The notes: a model not told the origin generated them from the letters alone. A DNA stretch of 64,000 bases from Chryseobacterium sp. YIM B08800 (GCF_026163565.1 NZ_JAPDKN010000006.1:31900-95899), one strand, 5' to 3'; positions 17,719 through 28,913 are shown, numbered from the stretch's first letter. Numbers and translations: made by a program.

Positions 17719-18831
17719 CTAATTATTTTTAGGGTTAAATTTTGATTTCCATTTTAAAAATGGAGATTCAAAGTAACTATAACTCAAGAAACTCAATAAG
17801 TATGTAATACAAAGAACTGCAATTATTTGTATTATAAAGTTTAAAGAAAATATATTATTTAAATATGATATAAAATAGATAGCTATCATATGTAAAAGAT
17901 ATATTGCGTAACTTAATTTTCCTGTAAAGCTCAGTAGCTTTATCTTTCCTAATTTTATAAAAGAATTTTCACCAAAAACTTGATCCAATATTATATAAGA
18001 AAAAAATAATACTGAGAAAACTTTACTTAATACTATCCAATAATGAAAAAAGTTGACCAATTGATTGGTAAAAAAAAGAATTAGTATACCAAAGATATAA
18101 ATTAATAAATTAGCTCTAACTTTTATCAAGTTTAAGGAATTTAGGAGTATATCGTGGTAATAAAAACTAATAAAAGCTAAAATGCCTCCAAAAGATAAAA
18201 ATAAAACAGCTGAGAAAGTATGATAATATAAGACATCTTTATTATCAACATTTACCAACATAAATAATAATGAAAAAAAGAAAAAGGATAATAGTATACA
18301 AAATAATACTCGCTGGTTTTTTATAAAAAAAAGCAAGGGCCAAACCAAATAAAATTGTTCTTCAATAGCTACAGACCATCCTGTTCCTAAAATTTTATTA
18401 ACAGGATAAGCATTATAGATCGCATCAAAATTAGACAAAAATAAAAAATACATAATTGGATTTGCATTTTCAGAATAGTTAATATCTAACAAATTACAGA
18501 TAAGGGGAGAAACTATAAATCCTATTATTAAAACTAAAAAATATAATGGCCAAATTCTTAAAACTCTTCTTATATAAAAATTTTTCAAATTAATCCTCGA
18601 TTGCAGATAATTTTCAGAAAGCAATAAATAAGTAATTAAAAATCCACTTAAAGTAAAAAAGAAAAACACCCCCAATTTTCCTCCTTGACCATTAAATCCT
18701 AGCATAATGCTTATTATAGAATTATTACCATTCAAAAAAGCTGGTAAATGAAAAAAAACTACAGATAAGCAGGCTATACCTCGTAATGCATCAAGATTTT
18801 CAAAATATTTTATTGGTTTTATAGACTTCAT
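17719..18831 (-). CDS. Acyltransferase-3 (OafA/YrhL-type) membrane protein
   Basis: The 370-aa integral membrane protein opens with NLDALRGIACLSVVFFHLPAF, the acyltransferase-3 signature with conserved Arg and His. FYIRRVLRIWPLYFL and GTGWSVAIEEQFYLVWPLLFF follow, with about ten helices in all. The family O-acetylates surface glycans using cytoplasmic acetyl-CoA. Here it probably decorates the repeat unit. The gap to the flippase gene upstream is 68 bp. Confidence 0.88.
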   Translation of the reverse strand: MKSIKPIKYFENLDALRGIACLSVVFFHLPAFLNGNNSIISIMLGFNGQGGKLGVFFFFTLSGFLITYLLLSENYLQSRINLKNFYIRRVLRIWPLYFLVLIIGFIVSPLICNLLDINYSENANPIMYFLFLSNFDAIYNAYPVNKILGTGWSVAIEEQFYLVWPLLFFIKNQRVLFCILLSFFFFSLLFMLVNVDNKDVLYYHTFSAVLFLSFGGILAFISFYYHDILLNSLNLIKVRANLLIYIFGILILFFTNQLVNFFHYWIVLSKVFSVLFFSYIILDQVFGENSFIKLGKIKLLSFTGKLSYAIYLLHMIAIYFISYLNNIFSLNFIIQIIAVLCITYLLSFLSYSYFESPFLKWKSKFNPKNN

Positions 18832-18899
18832 TATATGAATATGCTTATAACATTTTTATTTTTCTCTTTAATTTGTACATTAGTTTGTACAAAAAAGAA

Positions 18900-20198
18900 T
18901 TATATTTTTTTGAATCTGATTAAATGTTCAATTTCTTCAATATCCGTTTTTCTTATTATAAACGACTTTACCAGATTTATAGAAATTACTTTTTTTGTCA
19001 CAATTAATAAATGTATTGCATTATAAATAGCTCCTATCAAAACAGAAAATGCGGCTCCTTCAATACCGTATATGGGAATTAATATTAATGAAAATAAAAA
19101 TGTAATAATTAATGATATTGTAAAGGTCAATAAAGTTACCATAGGCTTACCAATACTAGAAAATAAATTAGTTAATACTAAAATAATTGATGTAAAAACA
19201 ATACTTCCACACAAGATTAATAAAGCACCTTTTGCCATTATAAATTCTTTTCCGTATAAAAAAGTAATAAAAAACTCCCCGCCCAACAGTACAATTATAA
19301 AACAAATAAATGACAGAAAAGTCAATATTCTTATTGTTTTTTCTACTTGAATATGCAAAACATCAATTTTGGATGAAGCCCATTTAGAATAAATTAAAGG
19401 TCCAATACTGCTTGGTAGCATCGTAAAAATATTTATGATAGCAGTCGCTCGAGAATATAATCCGATATCTTCAAATCCATTCGCATTATAATGTTTTAAT
19501 AAGAAAACAACAACATTTGACGAAAAAATAAAAACTAAATTTGTAGATGATATTTTTATACCATAAATAAAAATTTTCCTTAATAAAACAAAGTCTAATT
19601 TTATTTCTAATCTTATTTGCTTTCTAATAAAATAAATTAATAATAACAATGAGACGATGTTGCTAATTCCTACCAAAAACAAAACTAATTCAATATTTAA
19701 ACTTCCTAAAAAATAGTATAAAACTAGGCCTGTTAAAAGCAAAAAAGAAGATAAAATTGATAGAATTTGCAATTTTATTACGTCTAAATCAATATACAAT
19801 ATTGGTAAAAGTATATTATATAATAGTAAGGAACCAGCTCCTAAGGAAAATATGAGAAGAGGAAAATAAGAATAATTACCAAAATAATCAGTATTAATGT
19901 ATAAAATATAAAAAAATACAAACGTAAAAATAACACTAATTACAGAATAGAACTTAAATGTATTAGAAACTACTTTACTTTTATTTTCTTTCAAATTATT
20001 TACAATATATATTGTAGCATTCCCAAAACCCATTGCCAAAAAAGTTATAGCCATAGTTTGGGAAGTAACCATAAGCTGATATTTACCAACATCTGCCACT
20101 CCTAAGATTCGTGCTAGTAAGATACTTGTAAGCAATGTTAAAAATGCTCCTAAAAACTTTCCTACAACAGTTACAAAAGATTTTTGTAAAAAATTCAT
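18900..20198 (-). CDS. wzx: Oligosaccharide flippase (Wzx-like)
   Basis: The 432-aa protein has 12 or more predicted membrane helices. It starts MNFLQKSFVTVVGKFLGAFLTLLTSILLARILGVADVGKYQL, the amphipathic first helix and RxLG motif of polysaccharide flippases in the MOP superfamily. It would move the finished lipid-linked unit to the periplasm for Wzy. Its ATG overlaps the stop of the upstream hexapeptide acyltransferase by one base (TAATG). It is the cognate flippase of the main locus; the fragment at 1-258 belongs to the next one. Confidence 0.88.
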   Translation of the reverse strand: MNFLQKSFVTVVGKFLGAFLTLLTSILLARILGVADVGKYQLMVTSQTMAITFLAMGFGNATIYIVNNLKENKSKVVSNTFKFYSVISVIFTFVFFYILYINTDYFGNYSYFPLLIFSLGAGSLLLYNILLPILYIDLDVIKLQILSILSSFLLLTGLVLYYFLGSLNIELVLFLVGISNIVSLLLLIYFIRKQIRLEIKLDFVLLRKIFIYGIKISSTNLVFIFSSNVVVFLLKHYNANGFEDIGLYSRATAIINIFTMLPSSIGPLIYSKWASSKIDVLHIQVEKTIRILTFLSFICFIIVLLGGEFFITFLYGKEFIMAKGALLILCGSIVFTSIILVLTNLFSSIGKPMVTLLTFTISLIITFLFSLILIPIYGIEGAAFSVLIGAIYNAIHLLIVTKKVISINLVKSFIIRKTDIEEIEHLIRFKKI

Positions 20199-20773
20199 TA
20201 TTTAAACACTATTGTTTTCTTAACTTTTGCCGGAATCCCTAGGATTAATGACTCTTCTTCCATTTGAGATAAAACAGTAGAATTAGCTCCCACTATTGAA
20301 TTTTTTTGAATAACACTTCCTCTAAGAATTTGCACTTGGGAACCAATCCAAACATTTTCTCTTATTATAGTCTCACCAAATAAACTTCCTTGTGAAGCAA
20401 TTGGAACATCTTTTAACTCTAACCTATGATCTACATCCGTAATAAAGACATGGGGACCAATCATTGTATAATTTCCTATTTCTATATAATTTCCACTATC
20501 AATAACTGTGGCATAACCTATAAAAACATTAGAATTGATATTTATTACTTTATCACGTTTACTATGGTTTTGGATTGCTTTTATTCTTACATATGGCTCA
20601 ACTATACAATTGTCACCTATTTTAATACTTCTATAAAGGCACCTTATTGAAGATTTTCTAGAAATCCTACAATTCTTACCGATTTGTACCCCAAAAATAA
20701 ATTTTAAATAAATTTCAAAAATTTTATCTAAGTAGTAATCTAATTTATTGTATATTTTATTTAAAATAATCAT
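20198..20773 (-). CDS. Hexapeptide-repeat (left-handed beta-helix) acyltransferase
   Basis: The 191-aa product starts with a helical N-terminus. From about residue 50 it has hexapeptide rungs (IKIGDNCIVEPYVRI, VFIGYATVIDSG, IEIGNYTMIGPHV), then FITDVDH with the likely catalytic His and GETIIRENVWIGSQV. It resembles WbbJ/maltose O-acetyltransferase-type enzymes. It probably O-acetylates a sugar of the repeat unit in the cytoplasm. The acceptor is unknown. It lies 103 bp after wecB. Confidence 0.85.
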   Translation of the reverse strand: MIILNKIYNKLDYYLDKIFEIYLKFIFGVQIGKNCRISRKSSIRCLYRSIKIGDNCIVEPYVRIKAIQNHSKRDKVININSNVFIGYATVIDSGNYIEIGNYTMIGPHVFITDVDHRLELKDVPIASQGSLFGETIIRENVWIGSQVQILRGSVIQKNSIVGANSTVLSQMEEESLILGIPAKVKKTIVFK

Positions 20774-20876
20774 CTCAAATTTATTATTTTAAAATCCTCA
20801 AACTCTAAGAAATATTTCAATATTTTTTTATTTTTCATATTTGATTGACCATGATAAACACACCTTAAAAGAGCTT

Positions 20877-21992
20877 TTAAACACTTTTAATAAAATTTAC
20901 TATCCTTTCGCTGGCTTTTCCGTCTCCATATGGATTGTGTAAACTACTCATTTTCTGATATTTTTCGTTGCTTTCCAATAAATTAAAACATTCTGAAATA
21001 ATTTTATTTGTATTAGTTCCTACTAAAATAACAGTTCCAGTATCTACTGCTTCCGGTCGTTCGGTTGTATCCCTCATTAATAAAACCGGTTTTCCCAAAC
21101 TCGGAGCTTCTTCCTGTACTCCTCCGCTGTCAGTAATTATTAAATAAGATTGATTCATCAACCAAACAAAAGCTGGATAAGCCAGTGGATCTACCAGTTT
21201 TATATTTTCAATACCTGAAAGAATTTCGTAAACCGGATCCTGTACATTCGGGTTCAAATGAACTGGATATATAATCTGCACATCAGACTTTTTTGTTGCA
21301 ATTTCTTTTAATGCTTTACAAATATTTATAAATCCTTGACCATGATTTTCACGCCGATGTCCCGTCACTAAAATTAATTTTTTAGTTGAATCCAAAATCT
21401 TTTTCATCCGGGTGATTTCCTCATTATCCAAATGTTTAACTCTTTCTGAACTATCTAATAAAGCATCAATAACAGTATTTCCTGTAATAAATATATTTTC
21501 TTTTTGCACATTTTCATTCAAGAGATTTTGGGCTGATGCCTTGGTAGGTGCAAAATGATAATCAGAAATCCTTCCTGTCACCTGGCGGTTTATCTCTTCC
21601 GGGAAAGGGGAAATCTTATTATTCGTTCTCAATCCTGCTTCCACATGACAAACTTTTGCTCCAGAATAAAATGCTGCTATACTTGCTGCCATTGTGGTGG
21701 TAGTATCACCATGCACATACACAAAATCTGGTTGAAAATCTTCTAAAACAGATTTCATTCCCATAATAATATCTGCTGTAAGTGTATAAAGATTTTGGTT
21801 TGGCTTCATTAAATTGAGATCGTAATCTGGCACAATTTCAAAAAAATTTAATACTTGATCCAACATTTCACGATGTTGGGCTGTTACACAAACCTTTGTT
21901 TCAAATTCTCTATTTTTCTTAAACTCCTTTACTAAAGGAGCCATTTTTATAGCTTCCGGTCTTGTACCAAATATAATTAAGTTCTTCTTCAA
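20877..21992 (-). CDS. wecB: UDP-N-acetylglucosamine 2-epimerase, non-hydrolysing (WecB-like)
   Basis: The 371-aa enzyme has [53 protein letters not shown] and [17 protein letters not shown], all diagnostic of WecB. It converts UDP-GlcNAc to UDP-ManNAc. It directly follows a UDP-sugar 6-dehydrogenase (17-bp gap), so UDP-ManNAcA or a related N-acetyl-hexosaminuronic acid is the likely joint product. It is a different branch from FnlC at 7281-8483. Confidence 0.93.
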   Translation of the reverse strand: MKKNLIIFGTRPEAIKMAPLVKEFKKNREFETKVCVTAQHREMLDQVLNFFEIVPDYDLNLMKPNQNLYTLTADIIMGMKSVLEDFQPDFVYVHGDTTTTMAASIAAFYSGAKVCHVEAGLRTNNKISPFPEEINRQVTGRISDYHFAPTKASAQNLLNENVQKENIFITGNTVIDALLDSSERVKHLDNEEITRMKKILDSTKKLILVTGHRRENHGQGFINICKALKEIATKKSDVQIIYPVHLNPNVQDPVYEILSGIENIKLVDPLAYPAFVWLMNQSYLIITDSGGVQEEAPSLGKPVLLMRDTTERPEAVDTGTVILVGTNTNKIISECFNLLESNEKYQKMSSLHNPYGDGKASERIVNFIKSV

Positions 21993-22009
21993 AACTAAAA
22001 TTTCTTTAT

Positions 22010-23311
22010 TTATAATCTTCCGTCAAACCTCTCCAAAATCCCTTTTACATCATATATGACACCATTACCATTTAAATATTGTGTCCAATCGATGTTTAAA
22101 AATTCTTGATGTGCCACTGTTAAAATAATAGCATCAAATCGAGAATTTTCAATATTTTCTGCAGTTGAATGAAAATTTATATCATATTCATATTTAACCT
22201 CGGAGTGATTTGCCCAAGGATCATAAGTCAATACTTCAGTTCCATATTCTTCGAGAGCTTTGATAACTTCTACGGCTTTTGTATTACGAACATCCGGACA
22301 GTTTTCTTTAAAAGTAATTCCAAGATTTAGAACTTTTGCTCCTTTTATTTTAATATCATTCTTAATCATTAACTTGATTACTTGGGAGGCAACAAAAGAT
22401 CCCATTGAATCATTCAATCTCCGAGCTGCCAAAATCAATTCAGAATAATAGCCTACTTCTTGAGCTTTCTGTGCTAAATAAAAAGGGTCTACACCAATAC
22501 AATGTCCGCCTACTAATCCTGGTTTAAATTTCAGGAAATTCCATTTAGTTCCAGCAGCTTCAAGAACATCATGGGTATCAATACCCATTAATGAGAAAAT
22601 TTTTGCTAACTCATTAATAAATGCAATATTAATATCACGTTGCGAATTTTCAATCACCTTTGACGCTTCGGCAACTTTAATAGTTGGTGCTAAATGTGTT
22701 CCCGCAGTTATTACTGAACGATAAAGATCATCTACAGTTTTGCCAGTTTCTGGTGTTGAACCAGAAGTTACTTTTAGTATTTTATCAACGGTATGTTCTT
22801 TATCTCCAGGATTAATACGTTCCGGAGAATAGCCTACAAAGAAATCTACGTTAAACTTCAATTCAGAAAACCGTTCTAAAACTGGAACACATTCTTCTTC
22901 TGTTACTCCCGGATAAACTGTAGATTCGTAGATAACAATATCATTAGCTTTTAATACTTTGGCTACTGTTTCACTTGATTTATATAAGGGAGTAAGATCT
23001 GGACGGTTGTTTCTGTCTACTGGTGTAGGCACAGTAATAATGTAGATATTTGCCTCTTGAATGTCTTCCAAATTTTTAGAACAATACAAACCGCTTTCTA
23101 AATTATTTTTTACAGGATTTTCGGATAATGTAACTTTTTGTAAAATATCATTATCTACCTCTAAAGTTGAATCTATTCCCAGTTTTAACTCTTCAATTCT
23201 TTTATGATTTATATCAAAGCCTACTACCGGATATTTTGTTGCAAATAATCTTGCTAACGGTAAGCCTACATACCCTAAACCAATAATGGCAATTTTTTGT
23301 ATTTCTTTCAT
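22010..23311 (-). CDS. UDP-N-acetylhexosamine 6-dehydrogenase (WbpA/TviB/VipA-type)
   Basis: The 433-aa enzyme has the Rossmann loop [12 protein letters not shown] (9-20), [35 protein letters not shown] and the catalytic Cys271 in [15 protein letters not shown]. The last two patterns are those of the TviB/WbpA group, which oxidises UDP-GlcNAc, UDP-GalNAc or UDP-ManNAc to the uronic acid with NAD+. Its position next to WecB and Wzc indicates that it supplies an acidic sugar to the main locus. Sequence alone does not fix which epimer is used. Confidence 0.9.
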   Translation of the reverse strand: MKEIQKIAIIGLGYVGLPLARLFATKYPVVGFDINHKRIEELKLGIDSTLEVDNDILQKVTLSENPVKNNLESGLYCSKNLEDIQEANIYIITVPTPVDRNNRPDLTPLYKSSETVAKVLKANDIVIYESTVYPGVTEEECVPVLERFSELKFNVDFFVGYSPERINPGDKEHTVDKILKVTSGSTPETGKTVDDLYRSVITAGTHLAPTIKVAEASKVIENSQRDINIAFINELAKIFSLMGIDTHDVLEAAGTKWNFLKFKPGLVGGHCIGVDPFYLAQKAQEVGYYSELILAARRLNDSMGSFVASQVIKLMIKNDIKIKGAKVLNLGITFKENCPDVRNTKAVEVIKALEEYGTEVLTYDPWANHSEVKYEYDINFHSTAENIENSRFDAIILTVAHQEFLNIDWTQYLNGNGVIYDVKGILERFDGRL

Positions 23312-23339
23312 GTTTCTATATGAAAAAGCAGTTAGTATA

Positions 23340-25715
23340 CTATGATTTAATTATTCTTTTCCACCATGGTTCATTAGACTCAGCATTATAGCCATATCCG
23401 TATTTGTAGCCATACCCATAGCCACTGTTCATTTTATTTACATCATTCAGTACCACTCCTACATTTTTAATTTTTTTATCCTTGATCTGTTTATTGATAA
23501 AGCCTATTAATTCTTTTTCCGTATAACCTGACCGGGTAACATATACCGTAATATCTGCTACATCAGCAATTAAGAATGAATCTGTTACCAACATTAACGG
23601 AGCGGTATCTAATAATATATAATCATACATTGGTTTTAATGCCTCAATCAATTCCTCATATCTTCCATTAGATAAAAGTTCTGTCGGATTGGGTGTAATA
23701 GCACCAGAATAAATCACATCACAATATGGGTTAAATGAAGTTGGATGAATAATTTCGGAAACATCCATTTGCTCATCATACATAAATTCTGAAAGACCAA
23801 TTAATCCTCTTCGGCTTTCGTTGTATCTCTGCAACTGTGGATTCCTGATATCTGAACCAATAATGATTACTTTTTTTCTTGGAGACGCCAATGTAAGCGC
23901 TAAATTAACCGAAGTAAATGTTTTACCTTCTCCTTTAACGGTTGAGGTTACAAAAATTACATTGCCTTTTTTATTTTTAGGCAGCATAAAATTAATATTG
24001 GTAATCAAGATTCTGAATGCTTCAGCTAAAGGAGATAAATCATTTAGCTGAACGATTTCAGGTTCACCTTTTTCTAGCGAAGGCAGCTCTCCTACTACCG
24101 CTTCTCCATCAAGCAGTCTTTCTAACTCTTGTTTTGTTTTCACTTTGTTATTAAACAGTTCTAAAAGATAAATAACTGCAAAAGGAATTAATAACCCTAT
24201 AATTAATGCTCCAAGATAAATAATCATTTTTTTTGGAGAAACAGGAATCGAACTTGTTAAAGCATCGTCAACAATTCTAGCTTTTGGAGCGGCAATTGCT
24301 AATGATATCGCTGCTTCTTCTCTTTTTTGAAGTAATAATAAATAAAGCTGTTCTTTAATGTTTTGTTGTCTTTCAATACTACGGAACATTTTTTCCTGAA
24401 CAGGAATTTTTGAGATTCTACCCGACAATTTATTTTGTTCTCCAGCAATTGTTCCTATTGAGATCTGAAGTGCAGATTGTGTTTTCTGCAAACTTTGAAT
24501 AACAGAAGTACGCATACTGTTGATCTGACTGGTGATATTCTGAACAACAGGGTTAACAGTAGTAGAGTTTTCCAGTAATCTGTTTCTATCAATTACCAAC
24601 TGATTATATAACGCAATATTAGATGCAATATTCTGGTCTGTAAGCCCCACATTTAAAGGCAAAACCTGATAAGTGCCTTGTCGTTTAACTGAATTGAGAA
24701 GACTGTTGATCAATTCTAATTGAGACTCATTTTCAAGTTGTTGTTGACGACTTTTCATTGCAGTTTCTAAAGAAAGTTGTGCTTCCGTCTGAATATCAGC
24801 AATATTATTACGAAGTTTGAAATCTTCTTTCTGAGATTCTACATTTCCTAATTCTTTACTGATCAAATTAATACGCTCATCAATAAAGCTGGCTGTTTTC
24901 TGTGCTTCAGAGTTTTTATCTAAAATAGCTTCACGGTTATAATTTACAGCAAGCTTATTTAAAATATCTACCGACTTATCAGGAATAGGATCTGTGATTG
25001 AAAGCTTAAGAACTGTAGCTTCTTTCTGTACCAAACTTACGTTTAATTTAGATAGATAATACCTTGCTCTGTTCATCCCAGACATAAACTGTAATAGATA
25101 AGTGTCAGTTGATTTTGGGTTCAGCTTAAATTTAGGATTTTTCTGAAACATTACCACACCAAAAGGCATCGTTACCGATTTATTAAAATCTGCATGGATT
25201 TCTTTTTTGAAACTTTCCGATTCAATGATAATTTTGTCACCTTTTATTTTAGCAGTGACTTCTTTGCTGGGATATTTAGCTGGTTTTGCTTCGCTGATAA
25301 TTCTTACTAAAAAGGGAGAGCTTTCTTTATATAATTCGGTCTCCTTTATTTTTCCTTTAGAATAAATATTGGTTTCCAATGCAAGTTCTCTTACCACGGA
25401 AAGCATCAGCTTTTTAGATTTTAAGATCTCAATTTCGTTATCTACCGAGTTAGTACCCATTCCTCCGATACCGCTCAACTCTGAAATCACAGACATATCT
25501 GGCTGACCGGCTGAAGATTTTTTAACTTCTTTGATCAATAATGTTGACTCAGTATTGTATACAGGGATACTATATCTTAAAAAGAACCATGCAACAACAA
25601 CTGCTGCAATTGCCCCTATAATAAACCAATACCAACGATGAATGTAAGGTTTTAAAATTTCTCTGATATTGAACGTTTCTTTATGAAACTCTTCTTGTGT
25701 TTGATTATAATCCAC
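23340..25715 (-). CDS. wzc: Wzc-like polysaccharide co-polymerase / BY-type tyrosine autokinase (main locus copy)
   Basis: The 791-aa protein has TM1 (about 29-47), a long periplasmic domain with heptad-rich helices, PVSPKK before TM2 (about 498-517), Walker [11 protein letters not shown] (591-600), Walker A' [11 protein letters not shown] (616-626) and Walker B YILLDTAP (699-706). The C-terminus has six tyrosines in alternating Gly-Tyr (766-776), more than the second copy. It lies 20 bp downstream of wza in one operon, the standard Wza-Wzc pair. It is colinear with, but clearly diverged from, the copy at 270-2621. Confidence 0.95.
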   Translation of the reverse strand: MDYNQTQEEFHKETFNIREILKPYIHRWYWFIIGAIAAVVVAWFFLRYSIPVYNTESTLLIKEVKKSSAGQPDMSVISELSGIGGMGTNSVDNEIEILKSKKLMLSVVRELALETNIYSKGKIKETELYKESSPFLVRIISEAKPAKYPSKEVTAKIKGDKIIIESESFKKEIHADFNKSVTMPFGVVMFQKNPKFKLNPKSTDTYLLQFMSGMNRARYYLSKLNVSLVQKEATVLKLSITDPIPDKSVDILNKLAVNYNREAILDKNSEAQKTASFIDERINLISKELGNVESQKEDFKLRNNIADIQTEAQLSLETAMKSRQQQLENESQLELINSLLNSVKRQGTYQVLPLNVGLTDQNIASNIALYNQLVIDRNRLLENSTTVNPVVQNITSQINSMRTSVIQSLQKTQSALQISIGTIAGEQNKLSGRISKIPVQEKMFRSIERQQNIKEQLYLLLLQKREEAAISLAIAAPKARIVDDALTSSIPVSPKKMIIYLGALIIGLLIPFAVIYLLELFNNKVKTKQELERLLDGEAVVGELPSLEKGEPEIVQLNDLSPLAEAFRILITNINFMLPKNKKGNVIFVTSTVKGEGKTFTSVNLALTLASPRKKVIIIGSDIRNPQLQRYNESRRGLIGLSEFMYDEQMDVSEIIHPTSFNPYCDVIYSGAITPNPTELLSNGRYEELIEALKPMYDYILLDTAPLMLVTDSFLIADVADITVYVTRSGYTEKELIGFINKQIKDKKIKNVGVVLNDVNKMNSGYGYGYKYGYGYNAESNEPWWKRIIKS

Positions 25716-25735
25716 TATAAAGAATAATTCTTATA

Positions 25736-26605
25736 TTAATTTTTTGTAAGTGCTAAAACTCCAATTACTAAAGAAGCAATAACTGAGGCAACTGAAATAT
25801 ACAATCCTGTATTAGGATCTATTCTTGCTGCTTTTTCTCTGTTGGCATTAGGCTGCACATAGATCATATCGTTTTGCTTAAGATAATAATACGGTGAGTT
25901 GATAAACTGTGCGCTCGTTAAGTCCACTCTTTCTTTTGTAATTTTTCCATCAATATTTCTTACAACTAAAACATTGGTTCTCACACCATATACAGTAAGA
26001 TCCCCTGCCAAACCTAAAGCTCCTAATAATGTAGTATTTCCATCAGGAATAACATAAGTACCAGGTCTTGTAACTTCTCCCAAAACAGAAACCTTAAAAT
26101 TGGTGAGTTTCATTTCAACCACCGGATTTTTAACATACTCTGAAATCAGGTTCGTTAATTTAACCCTCATTGTTTCAATATTTTCATCTTTTGCACTTAC
26201 CACACCAATCTGCGGAAATACGATGTTCCCGTCTGTATCTACAATATAAGTAGATCCTGAAACAGGGAGTTGTTGAGGTAGGTTATTTGAACTCGGAACG
26301 GAATACTGTGTTATTGTTGCACTTGACGAATAACTTTGGTTAAATGGTTTTACCACATCCATATCTTTAGCCGTCACGGTAATAATCAATTGATCACCGG
26401 GTTGTAAAGTACCTCTGCTGTTTTTAATAGAATTATCTAATGCAATATTTTCAATATCCTGCATGTAATTAATTTCTTGTCTTGGTGCACAAGAAAATAT
26501 TGCTAAGCCAAGAACTCCGTAAATAAAATATTTTTTTAAGATCATTTTTGATAATTTTTTCACAAAAATAGGATTATTATTTTTCAAACAAAATTTGTTA
26601 GTCAT
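25736..26605 (-). CDS. wza: Wza-like outer-membrane polysaccharide export lipoprotein
   Basis: The best start is ATG at 26545 (269 aa), because it opens a lipoprotein signal peptide ending AIFSC (Cys19), whereas the 20 extra residues from 26605 would bury it. The mature protein has a poly-export domain (GTLQPGDQLIITVTAKD) and an SLBB-type domain (VSVLGEVTRPGTYVIPDGN). The C-terminal hydrophobic segment ASVIASLVIGVLAL is typical of Bacteroidetes homologues. It forms the outer-membrane exit channel with Wzc. A hairpin at 26615-26649 lies between it and the pglF-like gene. Confidence 0.92.
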   Translation of the reverse strand: MTNKFCLKNNNPIFVKKLSKMILKKYFIYGVLGLAIFSCAPRQEINYMQDIENIALDNSIKNSRGTLQPGDQLIITVTAKDMDVVKPFNQSYSSSATITQYSVPSSNNLPQQLPVSGSTYIVDTDGNIVFPQIGVVSAKDENIETMRVKLTNLISEYVKNPVVEMKLTNFKVSVLGEVTRPGTYVIPDGNTTLLGALGLAGDLTVYGVRTNVLVVRNIDGKITKERVDLTSAQFINSPYYYLKQNDMIYVQPNANREKAARIDPNTGLYISVASVIASLVIGVLALTKN

Positions 26606-26614
26606 TATATTGAA

Positions 26615-26649
26615 AATTCCCTGTTAATAATACTTAACAACAGGGAATT
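26615..26649 (-). promoter_or_regulatory. Intra-operon hairpin between the pglF-like gene and wza
   Basis: AATTCCCTGTT (26615-26625) and AACAGGGAATT (26639-26649) form a perfect 11-bp stem with a 13-nt loop. On the transcript it is followed by only a short T run, so partial termination, an mRNA-stability element or a processing site is more likely than full termination. Confidence 0.6.
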
Positions 26650-26660
26650 AGGTTTTACAT

Positions 26661-28616
26661 TTAAATTGATATATTCGTCATTTCTTTATTGTCTAAAACT
26701 TCGAATTCTGAATTATTACTAATAAACTCTGGGACAATATCTTTCAAGAGCTTTACCACCTCCAGCTTATCTCTTTTAACCGCTGATGTGACAATCTGCT
26801 TACATAAAATTTCAATCTGCTCAAAACCCATCAAGGGATCTTTTGAGATCATAATTTTCTCATGGTGAGTAGGGACAGTTGTTGCATTATTGCTCAGCAA
26901 TTCTTCGTATAATTTTTCACCCGGCCTTAAACCTATAAATTTAATCTTAATATCAACATCCGGTGTAAAGCCAGATAGTTTAATCATCCTTTTTGCTAAA
27001 TCTAAAATCTTAACAGGCTCACCCATATCAAAAACATAAATCTCTCCACCAGCTCCCATTGTTCCTGCCTGAAGAACTAATTCACAAGCCTCAGGAATCG
27101 TCATAAAGTATCTAATGATATCAGGATGAGTAATAGTAACCGGACCTCCTTTCTCTATTTGTTTTCTAAAATGCGGAATCACAGAACCATTAGAACCCAA
27201 AACATTACCAAAACGTGTAGTAATGAATTTTGTTGTGTTACCTACTGAGTTTTGTAAAGATTGTACAAAAAGTTCAGCAGTTCTCTTTGAAGCCCCCATT
27301 ACATTGGTAGGATTTACCGCTTTATCAGTAGAAACCATTACGAAACGGTTTACTTTATATTTCTTTGAAAGCAAAGCTACATTCTTTGTTCCCAATACAT
27401 TTACAAAAATTGCTTCATGCGGATTTTCTTCTATTAATGGAACATGTTTGTAAGCTGCAGCATGATAAACCATTGAAAACTGATAGAGTTCAAATATTTT
27501 TTCGAGTCTATACGAGTTAGAAATATCAGCCAAGACAAATTTAAATTTCTGCTCCGGAAATTTCTCAAACAATTCAAGTTCCAATTCATACAACGGTGAT
27601 TCTGCCTGATCAAGTACAACAATTAGTGAAGGATTAAATTGAGCCACCTGACGCACAATTTCGCTACCAATAGAACCCGCTCCCCCAGTAACTAATACAT
27701 TTTTACCAGCATGCCTTTTCGTTACCTCTTCATTTTCAATTTTAATAGGTCTACGATTTAATAAATCCTCAATTTGAAGCTGGCGAATACCTCCTACCAA
27801 GTCAGAATCACGCATTTTACTCAATGTAGGAGCTTTTAAAACTTTCAAGCCATTGTCTAAAGCCATTGTCATCCAATCTTCGATTTCTTGTTTTGACATG
27901 ATCTCTTTGATAATCAAAACTGCATCAAACTTACTGACAATATTTTTATTTTTAAAAAAATAATCACTGTTATAAATTTTATGCCCCAAAAGAACCGCTT
28001 TATTTGAATCTGATCTTTTGGTAATAAATCCCTCTAAACGATAAGGATAATTCGGATTGTGAAGTATTGCTCTTGCCAAAGAAACAGAAGCATCGCTTAC
28101 TCCCACTACTGCCACTTTGGTTTTCGATGTAGCTCCTTTAATATCAATTAAAATATTAAAAAACTGTTTGGTGACCATTCTAAAAAAGAACATCAACGAA
28201 ACTGAAATGAAAAAGTAAAGAAATAAGGTAGGATATAAATAAAGCGATTTACCTAACAATAACTCTATAATAAAATTTAAAGACATTACTGTTATTAAAG
28301 TACTTCCTGATGATAAAAGAATTTTGAACAAATCAAAAAAAGTAGAATGTCTGATAATACCTGCGTATGTTCTAAAAGCAAACATAAACAATAAATTAAC
28401 AGAAATAAGTAATATCCTTTTTTCTAGTCTATGATTAGGAAAGTTGACCTGTACACGTAGTCTATCTAAAAATATATACGAAAGAAATATAGAAAGGAAT
28501 ATAATAGAAACATCAATAAGAATGACAATCCACCTTGGTATATATCTTAGCTGCGTGAGTTTAACAATATTATCCCCTTTATACAAAGTAGCAAAAGCAT
28601 CATTAAGCTTTTTCAT
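26661..28616 (-). CDS. pglF: PglF/CapD/WbpM-type membrane nucleotide-sugar 4,6-dehydratase
   Basis: The 651-aa protein has four N-terminal membrane helices (about 29-51, 68-84, 98-121, 127-146), a first Rossmann-like domain (VAVVGVSDAS, about 168-177) and the catalytic SDR domain. The latter has LVTGGAGSIGSEI (308-320) and STDKAVNPTNVMGASK (429-444, Met440 in place of the usual Tyr). The family converts UDP-GlcNAc to the 4-keto-6-deoxy sugar, the first step of bacillosamine or QuiNAc synthesis. It is the first gene of the main locus, and PglE, PglD and PglC homologues end the same operon, which argues for a bacillosamine-type product. Confidence 0.92.
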   Translation of the reverse strand: MKKLNDAFATLYKGDNIVKLTQLRYIPRWIVILIDVSIIFLSIFLSYIFLDRLRVQVNFPNHRLEKRILLISVNLLFMFAFRTYAGIIRHSTFFDLFKILLSSGSTLITVMSLNFIIELLLGKSLYLYPTLFLYFFISVSLMFFFRMVTKQFFNILIDIKGATSKTKVAVVGVSDASVSLARAILHNPNYPYRLEGFITKRSDSNKAVLLGHKIYNSDYFFKNKNIVSKFDAVLIIKEIMSKQEIEDWMTMALDNGLKVLKAPTLSKMRDSDLVGGIRQLQIEDLLNRRPIKIENEEVTKRHAGKNVLVTGGAGSIGSEIVRQVAQFNPSLIVVLDQAESPLYELELELFEKFPEQKFKFVLADISNSYRLEKIFELYQFSMVYHAAAYKHVPLIEENPHEAIFVNVLGTKNVALLSKKYKVNRFVMVSTDKAVNPTNVMGASKRTAELFVQSLQNSVGNTTKFITTRFGNVLGSNGSVIPHFRKQIEKGGPVTITHPDIIRYFMTIPEACELVLQAGTMGAGGEIYVFDMGEPVKILDLAKRMIKLSGFTPDVDIKIKFIGLRPGEKLYEELLSNNATTVPTHHEKIMISKDPLMGFEQIEILCKQIVTSAVKRDKLEVVKLLKDIVPEFISNNSEFEVLDNKEMTNISI

Positions 28617-28647
28617 TCAACATTTTTTGACATTTTCAATTATTGGG

Positions 28648-28655
28648 CAAATATA
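28648..28655 (-). promoter_or_regulatory. Bacteroidetes -7 box of the main polysaccharide operon
   Basis: The minus strand reads TATATTTG, 32 bp before the pglF-like start codon, placing transcription start near 28641. A -33 TTG is not obvious. Confidence 0.6.
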
Positions 28656-28879
28656 ACGATATTATTATTATAAAAAAATGGATATCCTCATTTACTTCTA
28701 ATTATAGTAAAATATAAATTGTAAAATGAAAAGTACAAGAAAATATCATTGAAATAAGTAGTTATTTAACAAATCAGTACGAAAATAATTATAAAAAAAC
28801 TTAACGCTATTTTCTTGAAAATTATTTCCCAAAAACAAGAACTAAAGCTTTATAAAATTATGCTATAAATAGTTATACC

Positions 28880-28913
28880 AAAAAAAATCTTCCGAAATCA
28901 CTTCCGGAAGATT
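28880..28913 (-). terminator. Terminator of the T9SS/PID-CTERM operon
   Basis: On the minus strand an AATCTTCCG stem pairs with CGGAAGATT and is followed by eight T residues, about 23 bp after the stop of the small PID-CTERM-like gene. Confidence 0.85.
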
